DNA from: Cyclobacterium marinum DSM 745
Lineage (GTDB): Bacteria; Bacteroidota; Bacteroidia; Cytophagales; Cyclobacteriaceae
Length of the DNA: 64,000 bases
Reading direction: 5' to 3'
Assembly: GCF_000222485.1 (NCBI RefSeq)
Contig: NC_015914.1
Location: 1,798,001-1,862,000, forward strand
Shown here: positions 19,075 to 28,953 of the stretch, one piece after another
How the letters are laid out: each line of letters opens with the position of its first letter
Position numbering within the stretch: position 1 is the stretch's first letter
Program-made: the position numbers and the translations under genes
Notes under the pieces: generated by a model
Database searches by the model: none
Told to the model about the DNA's origin: nothing
The model's input: the letters and a program-made list of their open reading frames with translations, nothing else

Positions 19075-20085
19075 TTATTCTACAGTAAATCTAACGATAA
19101 CTTCGTTATCTAATATTACATTGGTGGACCAAATAAATTCAGCATCATCAATAGGGTCATCAAAAATGGAAGTAAAATTGGTATAAGCAGGTTTGTTATT
19201 TACACCAATTTCTGTGTTCGTATAGGGAGTTGCATTTGGCCAACTACTGTCATCGAAGTCCTCCTCCTGCCAATTGGCAGGAATGTCCCAATGCAATGCA
19301 TAAAAGGAAGTACCATCATTAGCTCCATCGGTATTACAATTATAACTTAACCGTTGAGTCCCGTTTTCTGTGGTACAGGAAAGATCCTTTATCGGTGAAG
19401 TATAAAAGGTCTGGGCTTTCCAGTCAGCGCCTGTGGTGGCTACAATTTCATTCGCCTGATTTTTAAAAACGGCTACCATGCCACCATCGCCCGGATAAAA
19501 GGATGCTCCTTGGTTACTCTCGGAACCTAAACCACTGTTTTCTTCCCAATCAACCAACTTCATGGCTATGGTAAAAGGATAACTGACCCTAAATCGGAGA
19601 ATACTGGAATTAAATGGGGTAAATGGAACCATGTCTTTCCCAACAGGAACTCCGTTGATGTACATTTCAAAATAATTGTCTGCAAAAACAAATGCTGTAA
19701 TCAATTCTCCATTTGGGTCCACCTCGATAATATCTTCATCCTTTAATGCCAACACTGCCTCTGTATCAGTATTAAAAGTTAGACCTGAACATGGGTTGTA
19801 CAAGTCTGAGGCGAATGGAAAATTACTATCATTAAAATTAACCTGGGCCGGCACTGTCCAAGTGCTTCCATCCATTGCAGTAGAAATACCTAAAGGTGCA
19901 TCTCTCCCATTGGAACATTCAAAAAGGTTATTTATAGTAGCAGTAGCAAAGCCTTGAGATATGGAAGCTGTACCGCTGTAATCTGAAATAGAGGGTATAT
20001 CTTCATCCATGCCGGTATTACACCCAGTTTGGAAGAAAGATATTGAGACTATGACTAAGACAAATTTGTGAAAACTTTTCATCAT
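19075..20085 (-). CDS. Hypothetical lipoprotein
   Basis: The 336-residue protein has a lipoprotein signal (ISFFQTGC) and then a beta-rich region with many Trp and Asp residues. A WQEEDFDDSSWPNA segment resembles the linker before galactose-binding-like jelly-roll domains. I cannot assign a family. It is probably a surface or periplasmic lipoprotein. It ends 27 bases before the start of the MepB-like gene on the same strand. Confidence 0.6.
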   Translation of the reverse strand: MMKSFHKFVLVIVSISFFQTGCNTGMDEDIPSISDYSGTASISQGFATATINNLFECSNGRDAPLGISTAMDGSTWTVPAQVNFNDSNFPFASDLYNPCSGLTFNTDTEAVLALKDEDIIEVDPNGELITAFVFADNYFEMYINGVPVGKDMVPFTPFNSSILRFRVSYPFTIAMKLVDWEENSGLGSESNQGASFYPGDGGMVAVFKNQANEIVATTGADWKAQTFYTSPIKDLSCTTENGTQRLSYNCNTDGANDGTSFYALHWDIPANWQEEDFDDSSWPNATPYTNTEIGVNNKPAYTNFTSIFDDPIDDAEFIWSTNVILDNEVIVRFTVE

Positions 20086-20226
20086 CGAAGGATTTAATCA
20101 ACAAGAAATAAATGAAACCAAATAGAGCTGATTAATTAGACGAAAAAAATCCTCAAATCCTTCGTTACCAATAACTGTTTAGTCATTAACTTTTTAATGC
20201 AGGACTGCTTTATTGGTAGATAACAA

Positions 20227-21510
20227 TTACTTCAAAACACTTTTAACTACCTCCAAATCCCCATCTATATTCTGTGGAATTGGTAAGCCTAAAACCTCAC
20301 ACATCAAGGGAAAAACATGAACAATGCCCATAGGAGGTAGGGTGAAGGCTGTCTTAAAAGCAGGTCCCTTGGCATAAAAAATGCCATGCATTTCCTTGTG
20401 CTTTGGGTCAAAACCATGCACTCCAATTGCTTTAATATTATTTTTAACCAATAATTCTTTCTTTTTTCCTTGTAAAAAATAGTAGGTATAGTCCGGAATT
20501 AATTGAATTGCTCCCCAGTCAATACTTTTTGGTCTATTTACAAACCCGGGAATATCTTCTATAGTATGCACTTCAAAATGATCCCTTTTTTGCTTGAGAG
20601 AAAGAACCAATGCTTCGGTATTGACTCCTTGATGTGGATAGATGTTTACAATTGCTCCATTGTTTACAGTATGGTACAAACTGTCATTCAAAATGGATTC
20701 AATAGGGATTATATTGGAAGCAGGAAGGTCTACCATGCCATGGTCAGAAACAATTACAATATTTACAGGAAGGCCTGTGTCGGCTACCCCTTTAAACAAT
20801 TGCCCTAAATGGCGGTCTAATTCAAAAAGGGCCTCTTTTATTTTCTGTTCATTCCCCGGACCATAATCATGTCCTGCTTTGTCCATGTCTGCAAAATACA
20901 TAGTAATTAAATGTGGCCTTTCATTTTCCGGCATTTTAAGCCAGTTTATGACCTGTGTGACCCTTACCTCCTTGTTTATTTTAGAATCATAGGTATGATA
21001 GTAGGTTGGGTGCATTCCTTGTATGTCTGCTTCAGAACCTACAAAGAAATAGCTGGCCGTGACCATATTGGCTTTATTGGCTTCCAGCCAAATAGGAGAT
21101 CCTTTATAAAACTTGCCATCAGTGGCAGTGTTTATATTTTTATAATCATACAGTTTTTCTTGTTCATGACTATAAAACGAGTTTGCCAAGATCCCATGTT
21201 TGTCAGGATACATTCCGGTAACTATGGAAAAATGGTTTGGAAAGGTTTTGGTCGGATAAGCAGGAATTAAAGCTTCAGAACGCACACCTTCTTTGACAAA
21301 ATGGCTTAGGTTAGGAGGCTGGTATTTTTCCAAATAATCCCACCGAAATCCATCTAATGATATCAATAACAAATATGGATTTTTCTGAGAGGCTTTTGAA
21401 TTGACAATGGTGGACGAATGCAGGGAATTATGTGCTTTCCGGTTACAAGAAATGAAACTAACCGTGCCTATCATCAATATCAGTAAGCCACCAACAACTT
21501 CTTTTTTCAT
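20227..21510 (-). CDS. Ectonucleotide pyrophosphatase/phosphodiesterase (ENPP-like), lipoprotein
   Basis: The 427-residue protein belongs to the alkaline phosphatase superfamily, type I phosphodiesterase branch. After a lipobox (SFISC), it has the first metal Asp in LISLDGFRWD, the nucleophile Thr in YPTKTFPNH, the second metal site in DMDKAGHDYG and VSDHGMVD, and a last His in the HGFDPKHKEMHG segment. It should cleave phosphodiester or pyrophosphate bonds of extracellular nucleotides or lipids. It stands alone. Confidence 0.9.
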   Translation of the reverse strand: MKKEVVGGLLILMIGTVSFISCNRKAHNSLHSSTIVNSKASQKNPYLLLISLDGFRWDYLEKYQPPNLSHFVKEGVRSEALIPAYPTKTFPNHFSIVTGMYPDKHGILANSFYSHEQEKLYDYKNINTATDGKFYKGSPIWLEANKANMVTASYFFVGSEADIQGMHPTYYHTYDSKINKEVRVTQVINWLKMPENERPHLITMYFADMDKAGHDYGPGNEQKIKEALFELDRHLGQLFKGVADTGLPVNIVIVSDHGMVDLPASNIIPIESILNDSLYHTVNNGAIVNIYPHQGVNTEALVLSLKQKRDHFEVHTIEDIPGFVNRPKSIDWGAIQLIPDYTYYFLQGKKKELLVKNNIKAIGVHGFDPKHKEMHGIFYAKGPAFKTAFTLPPMGIVHVFPLMCEVLGLPIPQNIDGDLEVVKSVLK

Positions 21511-21590
21511 AGATGTAAAATGTTGTTTGTGATTTTAGACAAATGTATAGAGATTTTAGTTTTATATAACCCGGCAGCAATTATTCATTT

Positions 21591-22217
21591 TTAATCTTTA
21601 ACTTCTTTAAAGATATATCCCGAAGGGCTTTTGGTATAGGCTATGCCTCGTCTTTTGGTAATTATATCCTCCCGTATTGGTAATACTCCGTTCTTTGGGA
21701 TCATGTAATCTTCCAAATTTTCTGCTGAAATGGTAAATTTATCATCTGCTAATCTTTTATAAACAGCAATCAGTTGATAGGATGGGTCTAATGAAGCAAG
21801 ACTTGCATCCCCATGGGAATTGTTACAGACCAATAAACCACCGATTTTGAGATAAGACTTGACTGCTTGACCTACAAAGCCGGCATATTGAGAAATGACC
21901 AAATCAAAATCATTGCCCAGCCCCTCAAAACTTCGCTCATAGTCTTGCTGGTAAAAACGGAAAATTGCTTCCTCCTCATACCTTTTATTGGCTACTAAAA
22001 AGGCTATGGTTTCCGGGTCTTCAAAAAACTTGAAAGTATTTTTAAAAGAATCTGCGTAAATCACCTCTCGAAAAACCAAAGATGGGGTAATGTGAACATG
22101 TGAGCCTGGGTAGAACACCTTATTAATGGAATATTTGGCATTTAAAGCTACAAAAAGACCGATGGAAGTATGCTCCTTATCTACATGAAATTTTTTATAA
22201 AGCTTGGGAATATTCAT
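21591..22217 (-). CDS. Hypothetical protein, methyltransferase-like fold possible
   Basis: The 208-residue product has a YPGSHVHITPSLVF segment that could be a nucleotide-binding loop followed by a strand, and a FDLVISQYAGF segment like the fourth strand of class I methyltransferases, then KIGGLLVCNNSHGDAS. The layout is consistent with a SAM-dependent methyltransferase-like fold, but the glycine-rich loop is not canonical. Treat the function as unknown. Confidence 0.5.
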   Translation of the reverse strand: MNIPKLYKKFHVDKEHTSIGLFVALNAKYSINKVFYPGSHVHITPSLVFREVIYADSFKNTFKFFEDPETIAFLVANKRYEEEAIFRFYQQDYERSFEGLGNDFDLVISQYAGFVGQAVKSYLKIGGLLVCNNSHGDASLASLDPSYQLIAVYKRLADDKFTISAENLEDYMIPKNGVLPIREDIITKRRGIAYTKSPSGYIFKEVKD

Positions 22218-22430
22218 AGGATCGCACTTTAATAATAGAAAAGAAACATGCCTTGCCTATTGCCACTGTAGACCAGTACTAAACTAATAGGATTATGGGA
22301 AATAAAAAACTACTTCTCGTTTAAAAAGCCACGAAGATATTTGGCCAAAGCCTTTTGTCACTGCCTTATTAATTCTTCTACAAATGTGGTTTAAAAGGTA
22401 TAATAAGGAATGGTTTCAAAAAATAACTAA

Positions 22431-23237
22431 TCAAAAATCCATTTTATGTTCACTTGCTTTAAAGATTAGAAATAGCCCAAAGGCTAACATTCCTAAAGCA
22501 ATTACTCCTAAAACCACCGCACCAAATTCATTTTGGATGAAATTAAAAGCCTCTTTTGTACCCCCTGACTTGGAAGCATCATAGGTAATGGCAGCTCTTA
22601 CGGTAAGGTAAGCAATAACGCCAACAACTATACCCCGAGAAGTATAACCCACTCGACCCGAACTAATCATTATTTGCTGGGCTTTATCATTCATACCCGA
22701 TTCTTTAACCTTTTCTTTAAATTTTCCTGAGAAAGCAATAAAAATCTGGATCAGGGCCCTTATCAAAAATATTAAGGCAATAGAAGCAACTATCCATCGT
22801 CCATATTCTTGTGCCAATAGCTGCTGAATCATGGACTCCTTTCCACCACCATTGTCACCACCGCCACCTAACAATAATTGTAAGGCATTATAAATGATGA
22901 AAAGGTAAAATATACCGCTTGAGAAATAACCTAACCTGAAAATTATTCCTTTGAAATCGTTCCCCTTCTCCTCAGTGTCTTTGAAGGTTTGATACATTCG
23001 CCAAAAAACATAACCTGCCAAACCCAGCACCACGAGCCAAAGTAAAATTTGGCCAAAGGGTTGATCAATTACAAAAGCTAAGGCACCATTGCTTCCGGTC
23101 TTTTTACCTCCCTTACCAAAAGCTTCCCATGCTGTTAGCCCTCCGATTAAAAGATATACAACTCCTTTTGTCCCTATTCCGAGACGGGCAATCTTTTTCT
23201 TTTTCTGCTTACTCGGATTCAAATCTGATTTTTCCAT
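22431..23237 (-). CDS. DUF1206 family membrane protein
   Basis: The 268-residue protein has six predicted helices arranged as three similar pairs, each beginning with a Gly/Arg-rich lead-in (RLGIGTKGVVYLLIGG, RLGYFSSGIFYLF, RVGYTSRGIVVGVIAY). This triple repeat is the mark of DUF1206. It is an inner-membrane protein of unknown role. Confidence 0.8.
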   Translation of the reverse strand: MEKSDLNPSKQKKKKIARLGIGTKGVVYLLIGGLTAWEAFGKGGKKTGSNGALAFVIDQPFGQILLWLVVLGLAGYVFWRMYQTFKDTEEKGNDFKGIIFRLGYFSSGIFYLFIIYNALQLLLGGGGDNGGGKESMIQQLLAQEYGRWIVASIALIFLIRALIQIFIAFSGKFKEKVKESGMNDKAQQIMISSGRVGYTSRGIVVGVIAYLTVRAAITYDASKSGGTKEAFNFIQNEFGAVVLGVIALGMLAFGLFLIFKASEHKMDF

Positions 23238-23383
23238 GGGTGGGTTTGTTTATCATAAAAAATTCAAATTTGATGCCAAATAAAATTGACCTCCAATCAT
23301 TTATAAAAAAACTCCAAACCAATTGGGCTAGTGCACCTAATCGATTTGGAGGCAAATTTCCTGCTAATTGGCTGTCTTTTTTG

Positions 23384-24028
23384 TTAACTAGCCATTATAT
23401 CTGTCAACACCTTCTTGAATACATCCACAGGCTGGGCGCCGGTTAAGGCACTTTGCTTATTAAAAACTATAGTTGGCACTGATCTGACACCTACATTCTG
23501 CCAATAAGCTTCCTTGCTCTTTACTTCTTTTCGCGCTTCTGTATCTTCTAACCTGGCCAAAGCCTCTGTTGCATTCAAACCTACCTTTAAAAGTGCTTCA
23601 TTTAGTACTTTTCTATCAGATACATCTTTCCGCTCACTGAAAAAAGCAGTAGTCAGTTGCATCTTTAATTCCGTTTGTTTGCCAAACTCCCCGGCATACT
23701 CCAATAAAACATGGGCATCAAAGGTATTTGACATGCGCATTCCTTCAAAGTAATCAAACTTAAATCCCAATTCTTCTCCAGCTTCAGTCATGATTTCCTG
23801 AGACTCCTTTTGTTCTTCTAGAGTGCTACCATATTTTTCAGCAATATGCTCATGAAGATCCTGCCCTTCGGCAGGCATATTCGGATTCAGTTCAAAAGGT
23901 TGCCAAGAAATGTCCACTTTGTCTCCAATACCAAGTTCAGCTATGGCTTTCTCTAAACGTTTGTAACCAATGGTACACCATGGACATACCACATCTGAAA
24001 CTATATCTATTTTTAATTTCTCATTCAT
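23384..24028 (-). CDS. DsbA-family oxidoreductase (FrnE-like)
   Basis: The 214-residue protein has a thioredoxin fold with a CPWC active site (VVCPWCTIGYKR, residues about 14-17) and the FrnE-type C-terminus (VRSVPTIVFNKQSALTGAQP). No signal peptide is present, so it should act in the cytosol as a disulfide isomerase or polyketide-type oxidoreductase. It follows the TetR and AhpD-like genes on the same strand, and a shared redox-stress theme is a reasonable inference. Confidence 0.88.
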   Translation of the reverse strand: MNEKLKIDIVSDVVCPWCTIGYKRLEKAIAELGIGDKVDISWQPFELNPNMPAEGQDLHEHIAEKYGSTLEEQKESQEIMTEAGEELGFKFDYFEGMRMSNTFDAHVLLEYAGEFGKQTELKMQLTTAFFSERKDVSDRKVLNEALLKVGLNATEALARLEDTEARKEVKSKEAYWQNVGVRSVPTIVFNKQSALTGAQPVDVFKKVLTDIMAS

Positions 24029-24305
24029 CCCAAACTCCTTCTTTACTAATTTTTTACATGCTATTGTAACCCTAAAAACCGAAACATTGTTTTATTTAAA
24101 AACATAACTACCACATTTTATGGGATTTATCAAATCATTCAATTGGTCTAAACTTACACCCAAAATTTGCAATTATGTTTTCAATTTATCGCCATTTCAG
24201 GTTAATAAAGACCGTAACTCATCGAAAATAATGGAATGACCTACCTTTCGAAAGTGAAAGGTAGGTTCCACTTATTTATGGCTTAAGTTTAAAATCTTGC
24301 AGCCT

Positions 24306-24872
24306 TTAAACGCTTGCAGCTTTTTCTTTCTCCCAGGCAAACTTTTGGAAAGGAGCATCTACCGGTGTATTGGCTATATGATTGGTATAGTTACTGATTA
24401 CTTTTTGAGACAAACCTAAAAGGATCTCAAGCACTTGTCTTTCACCATATCCTGCGGCGTAAAATGTTTTTAAGTCTTCAGAACTTACATGTCCTCTATT
24501 ACGAACAATGGTTAAGGTCATGTTTCGCAAGGCTTCCAATTTAGGGTTTTCTAAAGGAGTCTCATTGCGCAATGCATTTGTAATGTCATCATCTACCTTC
24601 ATCATTTTAGCAATGCCGGTATGGGCAGGTACACAATAATGACAGGCATGTTCCACATTAATTGTTTGCCATACTACTGTCAATTCTTCTTTATCAAATG
24701 ATGAAGAGGTAAATAATTTATGAAGGGTCTGGTAAGCTTCAAGAAGCTCCGGTGCACCCGCCAATACGCCATGCAATCCTGGAATCATTCCATTTGCTTT
24801 GTTTGATTGCTCCAATAGTTCTTTGCTTCCTTCCGGTGCAGTTTCAATGTTGTGAATTTTCAAAGTTGTCAT
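24306..24872 (-). CDS. Carboxymuconolactone decarboxylase/AhpD-like protein
   Basis: The 188-residue all-helical protein has the AhpD-type redox motif CHYC followed by the proton-relay His (EHACHYCVPAHTG). Proteins of this group reduce peroxides or handle reactive small molecules. It starts 56 bases after the stop of the TetR-family gene and has an operator-like palindrome (24894-24911) in that gap, so it is a likely regulatory target. Confidence 0.85.
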   Translation of the reverse strand: MTTLKIHNIETAPEGSKELLEQSNKANGMIPGLHGVLAGAPELLEAYQTLHKLFTSSSFDKEELTVVWQTINVEHACHYCVPAHTGIAKMMKVDDDITNALRNETPLENPKLEALRNMTLTIVRNRGHVSSEDLKTFYAAGYGERQVLEILLGLSQKVISNYTNHIANTPVDAPFQKFAWEKEKAASV

Positions 24873-24893
24873 AATATTTATTTTAAATTATTT

Positions 24894-24911
24894 CTAAACA
24901 ATCGTTTAGAT
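24894..24911. promoter_or_regulatory. Candidate TetR-family operator, copy 1
   Basis: CTAAACAATCGTTTAGAT carries an exact CTAAAC/GTTTAG dyad and lies 22 bases upstream of the AhpD-like start. It matches 15 of 18 positions with the sequence in front of the TetR-family gene at 25514-25531. Confidence 0.6.
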
Positions 24912-24928
24912 TTAGTGTAAAAAAAAGG

Positions 24929-25492
24929 TCAAATTTTAGTAAATGTCATTTCAATATAGTCTTCGATTTCCTCCCGACTATTGACTCTACTAGCAGCCGC
25001 CAAACCATGTTTAGCAATGACCAGAAAATTGGCTTGTTTCAATAAAAGGCTCTCTTCTTTATTTGAGCCTATTCTAAGTTTTTCCAAGAAAAGCAATTTC
25101 AAATTGTCCATAAAAGCCATCACCTGGGTTTTAATCTCAGGATCATCACTTTCAGAAAATTCATTGTAGGTATTTGTTAATAAACAGCCTTTTACATTTC
25201 CTTCCTCAGCGCATATGGCTACAGAATCATAAAAGAACTGCTTAATGTCTTCTACCCCATTGCTGGCTTTCTTGAATTTTTCAAACATGGCCCCTACGGT
25301 AGATTGATAGCAGTTGAGGCTTTGGAGAAACACACCTCGCTTACTACCAAAGCTAGAATAAATAGAGAATTTATTGATGCCCATAACTTTTTCTAGCATT
25401 TGCATAGAAGTCCTTTCATAGCCATTGCGCCAAAATAAACGCATGGCTTTGTCGATAACCTCTTCTTCCCTATATTCTTTTTTTCTCGCCAT
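24929..25492 (-). CDS. TetR/AcrR family transcriptional regulator
   Basis: The 187-residue protein has an N-terminal helix-turn-helix (VIDKAMRLFWRNGYERTSM, then GINKFSIYSSFGSKRGVF) and a divergent C-terminal ligand domain containing the GCLLTNTYNEF segment common in the AcuR/NemR-like group. It precedes the AhpD-like gene on the same strand. Matching operator-like sequences before both genes suggest autoregulation and control of the AhpD-like gene by an electrophile or oxidant. Confidence 0.9.
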   Translation of the reverse strand: MARKKEYREEEVIDKAMRLFWRNGYERTSMQMLEKVMGINKFSIYSSFGSKRGVFLQSLNCYQSTVGAMFEKFKKASNGVEDIKQFFYDSVAICAEEGNVKGCLLTNTYNEFSESDDPEIKTQVMAFMDNLKLLFLEKLRIGSNKEESLLLKQANFLVIAKHGLAAASRVNSREEIEDYIEMTFTKI

Positions 25493-25513
25493 TGTCTGAA
25501 TAACAATACAAAA

Positions 25514-25531
25514 CTAACCGATCGTTTTGAT
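25514..25531. promoter_or_regulatory. Candidate TetR-family operator, copy 2
   Basis: CTAACCGATCGTTTTGAT lies 21 bases upstream of the TetR-family start codon and matches 15 of 18 positions with 24894-24911. The recurrence at equivalent positions supports a specific binding site. Confidence 0.6.
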
Positions 25532-25632
25532 TAAAGCAAGGTTTTCTTTAAATCTTTTTTTCTCAATCAATTACTAATCTGAAAAACACACTATTTGAAC
25601 CAAGTAACATGAGGAAATCTCTTATAAACAGC

Positions 25633-27147
25633 TTAATTTTTGTCTCTATTTTCAAATCCGGAGTTTAACATGTTTTGCATCAGGTTGATTACGCCTCCCT
25701 CCCTGTATATAGTTTGAATCAAGAAAGTGTACACTTGGGCAAACCGTTGATTACCTGATAAGTCTCCGAAGATGGATTTTAACTTAATGAAGGAAAGTGG
25801 ATCCTCCTTTGTTTGCACAGCTGCTTGATGCAATTCCCCTTCCATCACATCGATTATTTCAAGGGCATCTCCATTCCTATCCACTCCTTTGTCACTGTAA
25901 TAACACCACGCGGCGATAACTAAGGCAGCAAACTGAATACTTCCATTGGAAGATAAATTTTCATTTAATGTCTCGATCAAAAATTTGGGCAATTTCGCGG
26001 AACTTTCGGAACATATTCTGGAAACACTGTCCTTAATATTGGGATTTGCAAACCGTTCTTGCAAACTGTCTTTGTAAGCTGCTAAATCAATTCCTTGAAG
26101 CTCATCTAAAGTAGGGGTGGCCTCCCTGTCCATAAATGCCCTTAAAAAGGTTCGAAAAGTATGGTCTTCTATACATGCATTAATGGTAGGATATCCGTGA
26201 ATAGCTCCCAAGATTCCCAGTACGGAATGTCCTGCATTCAAAAGCCTAAGCTTCATTTTCTCATAGGGCTTTACGTCAGGTACGAATTGTACCCCCACTT
26301 TTTCAAATTCCGGCCTACCGTTGGAGAATTTGTCCTCAATTACCCATTGTATAAATGGCTCACAGGTAACAGGCCATTCGTCTTTTATTTGGTAGGTATT
26401 TTCCAAATAATCAATATCAGCCTGAGTTGTCACGGGGGTAATCCTATCCACCATACTGTTTGGAAAACAAACCTCCTCTTCAATCCACTTGGCCAGTTCC
26501 CTATCTTGTGCTTGAGCAAATGCTAGCAACATTTCTCGGGCCATATCCCCATTGTGCTGTATATTGTCGCAGGATAATACTGTAAATGCCCGCAGGCCCG
26601 CATCGCGCCTTTTCTTTAAAGAGGCAGTTAAAAACCCATAAACAGTCTTTGGATCATCCGGATGTTCAAGCTCATGTTGAATATCCGGATTGGCAAAGTC
26701 AAATTCCCCGGAAGAAGGTTTAAAATTGTAGCCTCCTTCTGTTATGGTCAGGGAAACAATTTTAGTTTCTTCAGAAGCAAGTCTTAAGATTACAGACGAA
26801 GGACTATTTACTGCCAATTGAAAATCGATAATTGATCCCATCACTTGCGGTGCTATTGTACCATCAGGGTGTTTGACAATTAAAGTATACAATCCGTTTT
26901 GTTTCTGAAGTACATCATGAATTTTCTGATCTGCCTTTCGAAGTCCAACACCACAAATCCCCCAATCAGAACCGTTGAATTTTTCTATCAATTGGTGGGT
27001 GTAATAGGCTTGATGGGCTCTATGAAACCCTCCAACGCCAATGTGTACCAAACCCATGGAAAGTTTAGCTCGGTCATATTTAGGGCATGGAATCCTGTCA
27101 CTAATTATAGATAGGTTTTCTTGTGTAAGGGTTAAGGGATTTTCCAT
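25633..27147 (-). CDS. Mannitol dehydrogenase family protein (polyol/hexuronate dehydrogenase)
   Basis: The frame could be read from 27255, but an ATG at 27147 (MENPLTLTQENL) lies one base after the stop of the upstream permease and fits the family N-terminus, so I start there (about 505 residues). The Rossmann motif is VHIGVGGFHRAHQAYY, and the catalytic Lys region is the PYEKMKLRLLNAGHSVLG segment of long-chain polyol dehydrogenases. It oxidises a sugar alcohol such as mannitol, or reduces a hexuronate, with NAD(P). Coupling to a transporter suggests a catabolic uptake unit. Confidence 0.88.
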   Translation of the reverse strand: MENPLTLTQENLSIISDRIPCPKYDRAKLSMGLVHIGVGGFHRAHQAYYTHQLIEKFNGSDWGICGVGLRKADQKIHDVLQKQNGLYTLIVKHPDGTIAPQVMGSIIDFQLAVNSPSSVILRLASEETKIVSLTITEGGYNFKPSSGEFDFANPDIQHELEHPDDPKTVYGFLTASLKKRRDAGLRAFTVLSCDNIQHNGDMAREMLLAFAQAQDRELAKWIEEEVCFPNSMVDRITPVTTQADIDYLENTYQIKDEWPVTCEPFIQWVIEDKFSNGRPEFEKVGVQFVPDVKPYEKMKLRLLNAGHSVLGILGAIHGYPTINACIEDHTFRTFLRAFMDREATPTLDELQGIDLAAYKDSLQERFANPNIKDSVSRICSESSAKLPKFLIETLNENLSSNGSIQFAALVIAAWCYYSDKGVDRNGDALEIIDVMEGELHQAAVQTKEDPLSFIKLKSIFGDLSGNQRFAQVYTFLIQTIYREGGVINLMQNMLNSGFENRDKN

Positions 27148-27148
27148 T

Positions 27149-28861
27149 TCAATTTTGATTTTTTTGTTTTCCGCGCAACAAAGCCCAATAGGCAGTTGCA
27201 AAATAAACCAGTGTGCAAATAAAGGCAATGCTGTAAAATGTTTCTCTATTTTCAAGGTAACTTAGCTCATCTTCACTTCCAAAAAGCACTATCCACGCAA
27301 GCACCAAAGTTACAATTAAAGCCAAATAGCCGAGGATTTTAAGAACCCGGGTAGCCAATGAATTGTCCATCAAATTCGGTTTTTCCTCTTTGGCCTTTTG
27401 CTCCTGGTAATTTCGAATGTTTTCATTTCGCTCTTTTTCCCTTTGAGCCGCTTCAGGATAAACTTCTTTTGCCCCATACCTTCCTGCTAGGAAAGTATAA
27501 ATCAAAATGGTAAATATCCAGGTAGGAATAAAAAGATAAAAGAAGGACATTACATCAAGGGCATTTAATCCAAAACCGAAAACCAAGCCAAGGCCCCAAG
27601 AGGCTATTGCAGGAGTACTAAAGGTCAAAGATTTATAATGAGACCAATAAGATGTGTAGCCGATTCTGGGAAAGATTTGATGTTCTGCAAAAACAATCCC
27701 TCCAACCGGCACTACCAATAGTCCCGCATAAGTTAAGAGCGGGAGGATTTGAGAAAACACAAAGGGAAAACAGGCGATAATTATGGTAATTACACCAACA
27801 ACAATAGTGGTTTTCATCCTTGAATGGTTTGAAAAAATGGCTTGAGCAGCCAAGCCGGCCCTATATAAGTTGGTGATGGCAGTAGTCCATCCAGCCACAA
27901 TCACAATAACAAAACCTGACCAGCCCAAAGCATAATAGGCAACATCTCCCGGATCGAGAGCCACAATAGATTTCCCTAAAATTACTGCAGCTCCTGCTCC
28001 CATTATGCCTGCCGCTATCCATGCCACATAATGACCGAACATCATTCCCGTACTTGTAGCAAACCCATAAGATTTCTTTTTTGCAAAACGCAACAAAGCC
28101 ATATCTATCAATCCAAAATGGGTAATGGTATTGGCAGCCCAAGCAAAGCCTATAACTTCAATCAGACCTATTCCGAGTTCACCAAAACTATCCACTCCTG
28201 TCCATATGGATTGATTTCCTAAGTTTATAAAATCATTCCAATCGGAAGGTAATGTTTTGGCCAATACATCAAGACTTAATGCCGGCAACAATACCATTGC
28301 TCCACTTGTAAACATGACAAATAACCAAGGAGCACAAATGCCGGAAAATTCAGAAACTGCATTAAAACCATACAAGGCGATGGTAACCACCACGATGCCC
28401 ACTCCAAAAACAATCAACACAAACCACATGTTATTTGGGTACCAATTGAGCTGTGCCGGAATACCAAAAGCAAAGCGAACAGCAGTAGCTGAAACAGTGA
28501 TCATTGCGGCAGAGATTACTGAAAAAATAACCACATTGGCCCAATTGTAGAGCTTGGTCATTGAATCTCCGGCTATTTTGTTGAGATAGGTGTATAAGCT
28601 AAGTCTAGTTTCAACGGCTATAGGGGCAGTGATAAACCTCCAGCTCAATACTGCCAATATATTCCCAATTAACAAGCCTAAAAGGATATCCATCGTCTTG
28701 GCGCCTAATGCAACGAAGGTGGCTCCTATCACAAACTCTGTAGCAGCTACATGCTCTGCTGCATACAGCCCTGCAAAGTGAGTCCAATCATGAAGCTTAT
28801 GCTTAGCTACGGGTAATTGTTCTTCGTCAAGATCATCAAACTGGGAAGAGGAATCGGTCAT
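27149..28861 (-). CDS. NCS1-family permease (cytosine/purine/allantoin type)
   Basis: The 570-residue protein has about twelve membrane helices. The first is preceded by HDWTHFAGLYAAEHVAATEFVIG, typical of the nucleobase:cation symporter-1 family (CodB/PucI group). The C-terminal extension is charged (AQREKEREN) with two more hydrophobic stretches. Its partner gene is a polyol dehydrogenase, which is unusual for a nucleobase carrier, so the true substrate may not be a nucleobase. It is the first gene of a two-gene operon. Confidence 0.82.
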   Translation of the reverse strand: MTDSSSQFDDLDEEQLPVAKHKLHDWTHFAGLYAAEHVAATEFVIGATFVALGAKTMDILLGLLIGNILAVLSWRFITAPIAVETRLSLYTYLNKIAGDSMTKLYNWANVVIFSVISAAMITVSATAVRFAFGIPAQLNWYPNNMWFVLIVFGVGIVVVTIALYGFNAVSEFSGICAPWLFVMFTSGAMVLLPALSLDVLAKTLPSDWNDFINLGNQSIWTGVDSFGELGIGLIEVIGFAWAANTITHFGLIDMALLRFAKKKSYGFATSTGMMFGHYVAWIAAGIMGAGAAVILGKSIVALDPGDVAYYALGWSGFVIVIVAGWTTAITNLYRAGLAAQAIFSNHSRMKTTIVVGVITIIIACFPFVFSQILPLLTYAGLLVVPVGGIVFAEHQIFPRIGYTSYWSHYKSLTFSTPAIASWGLGLVFGFGLNALDVMSFFYLFIPTWIFTILIYTFLAGRYGAKEVYPEAAQREKERNENIRNYQEQKAKEEKPNLMDNSLATRVLKILGYLALIVTLVLAWIVLFGSEDELSYLENRETFYSIAFICTLVYFATAYWALLRGKQKNQN

Positions 28862-28953
28862 TGTTCTTCGTTTAAATTGGGTTTCAATTGTAATAATGGG
28901 GCAGAAACTTTTTCTAGGGCGTTTTATTTGTCACTGTTATAAATTTTTATGCG

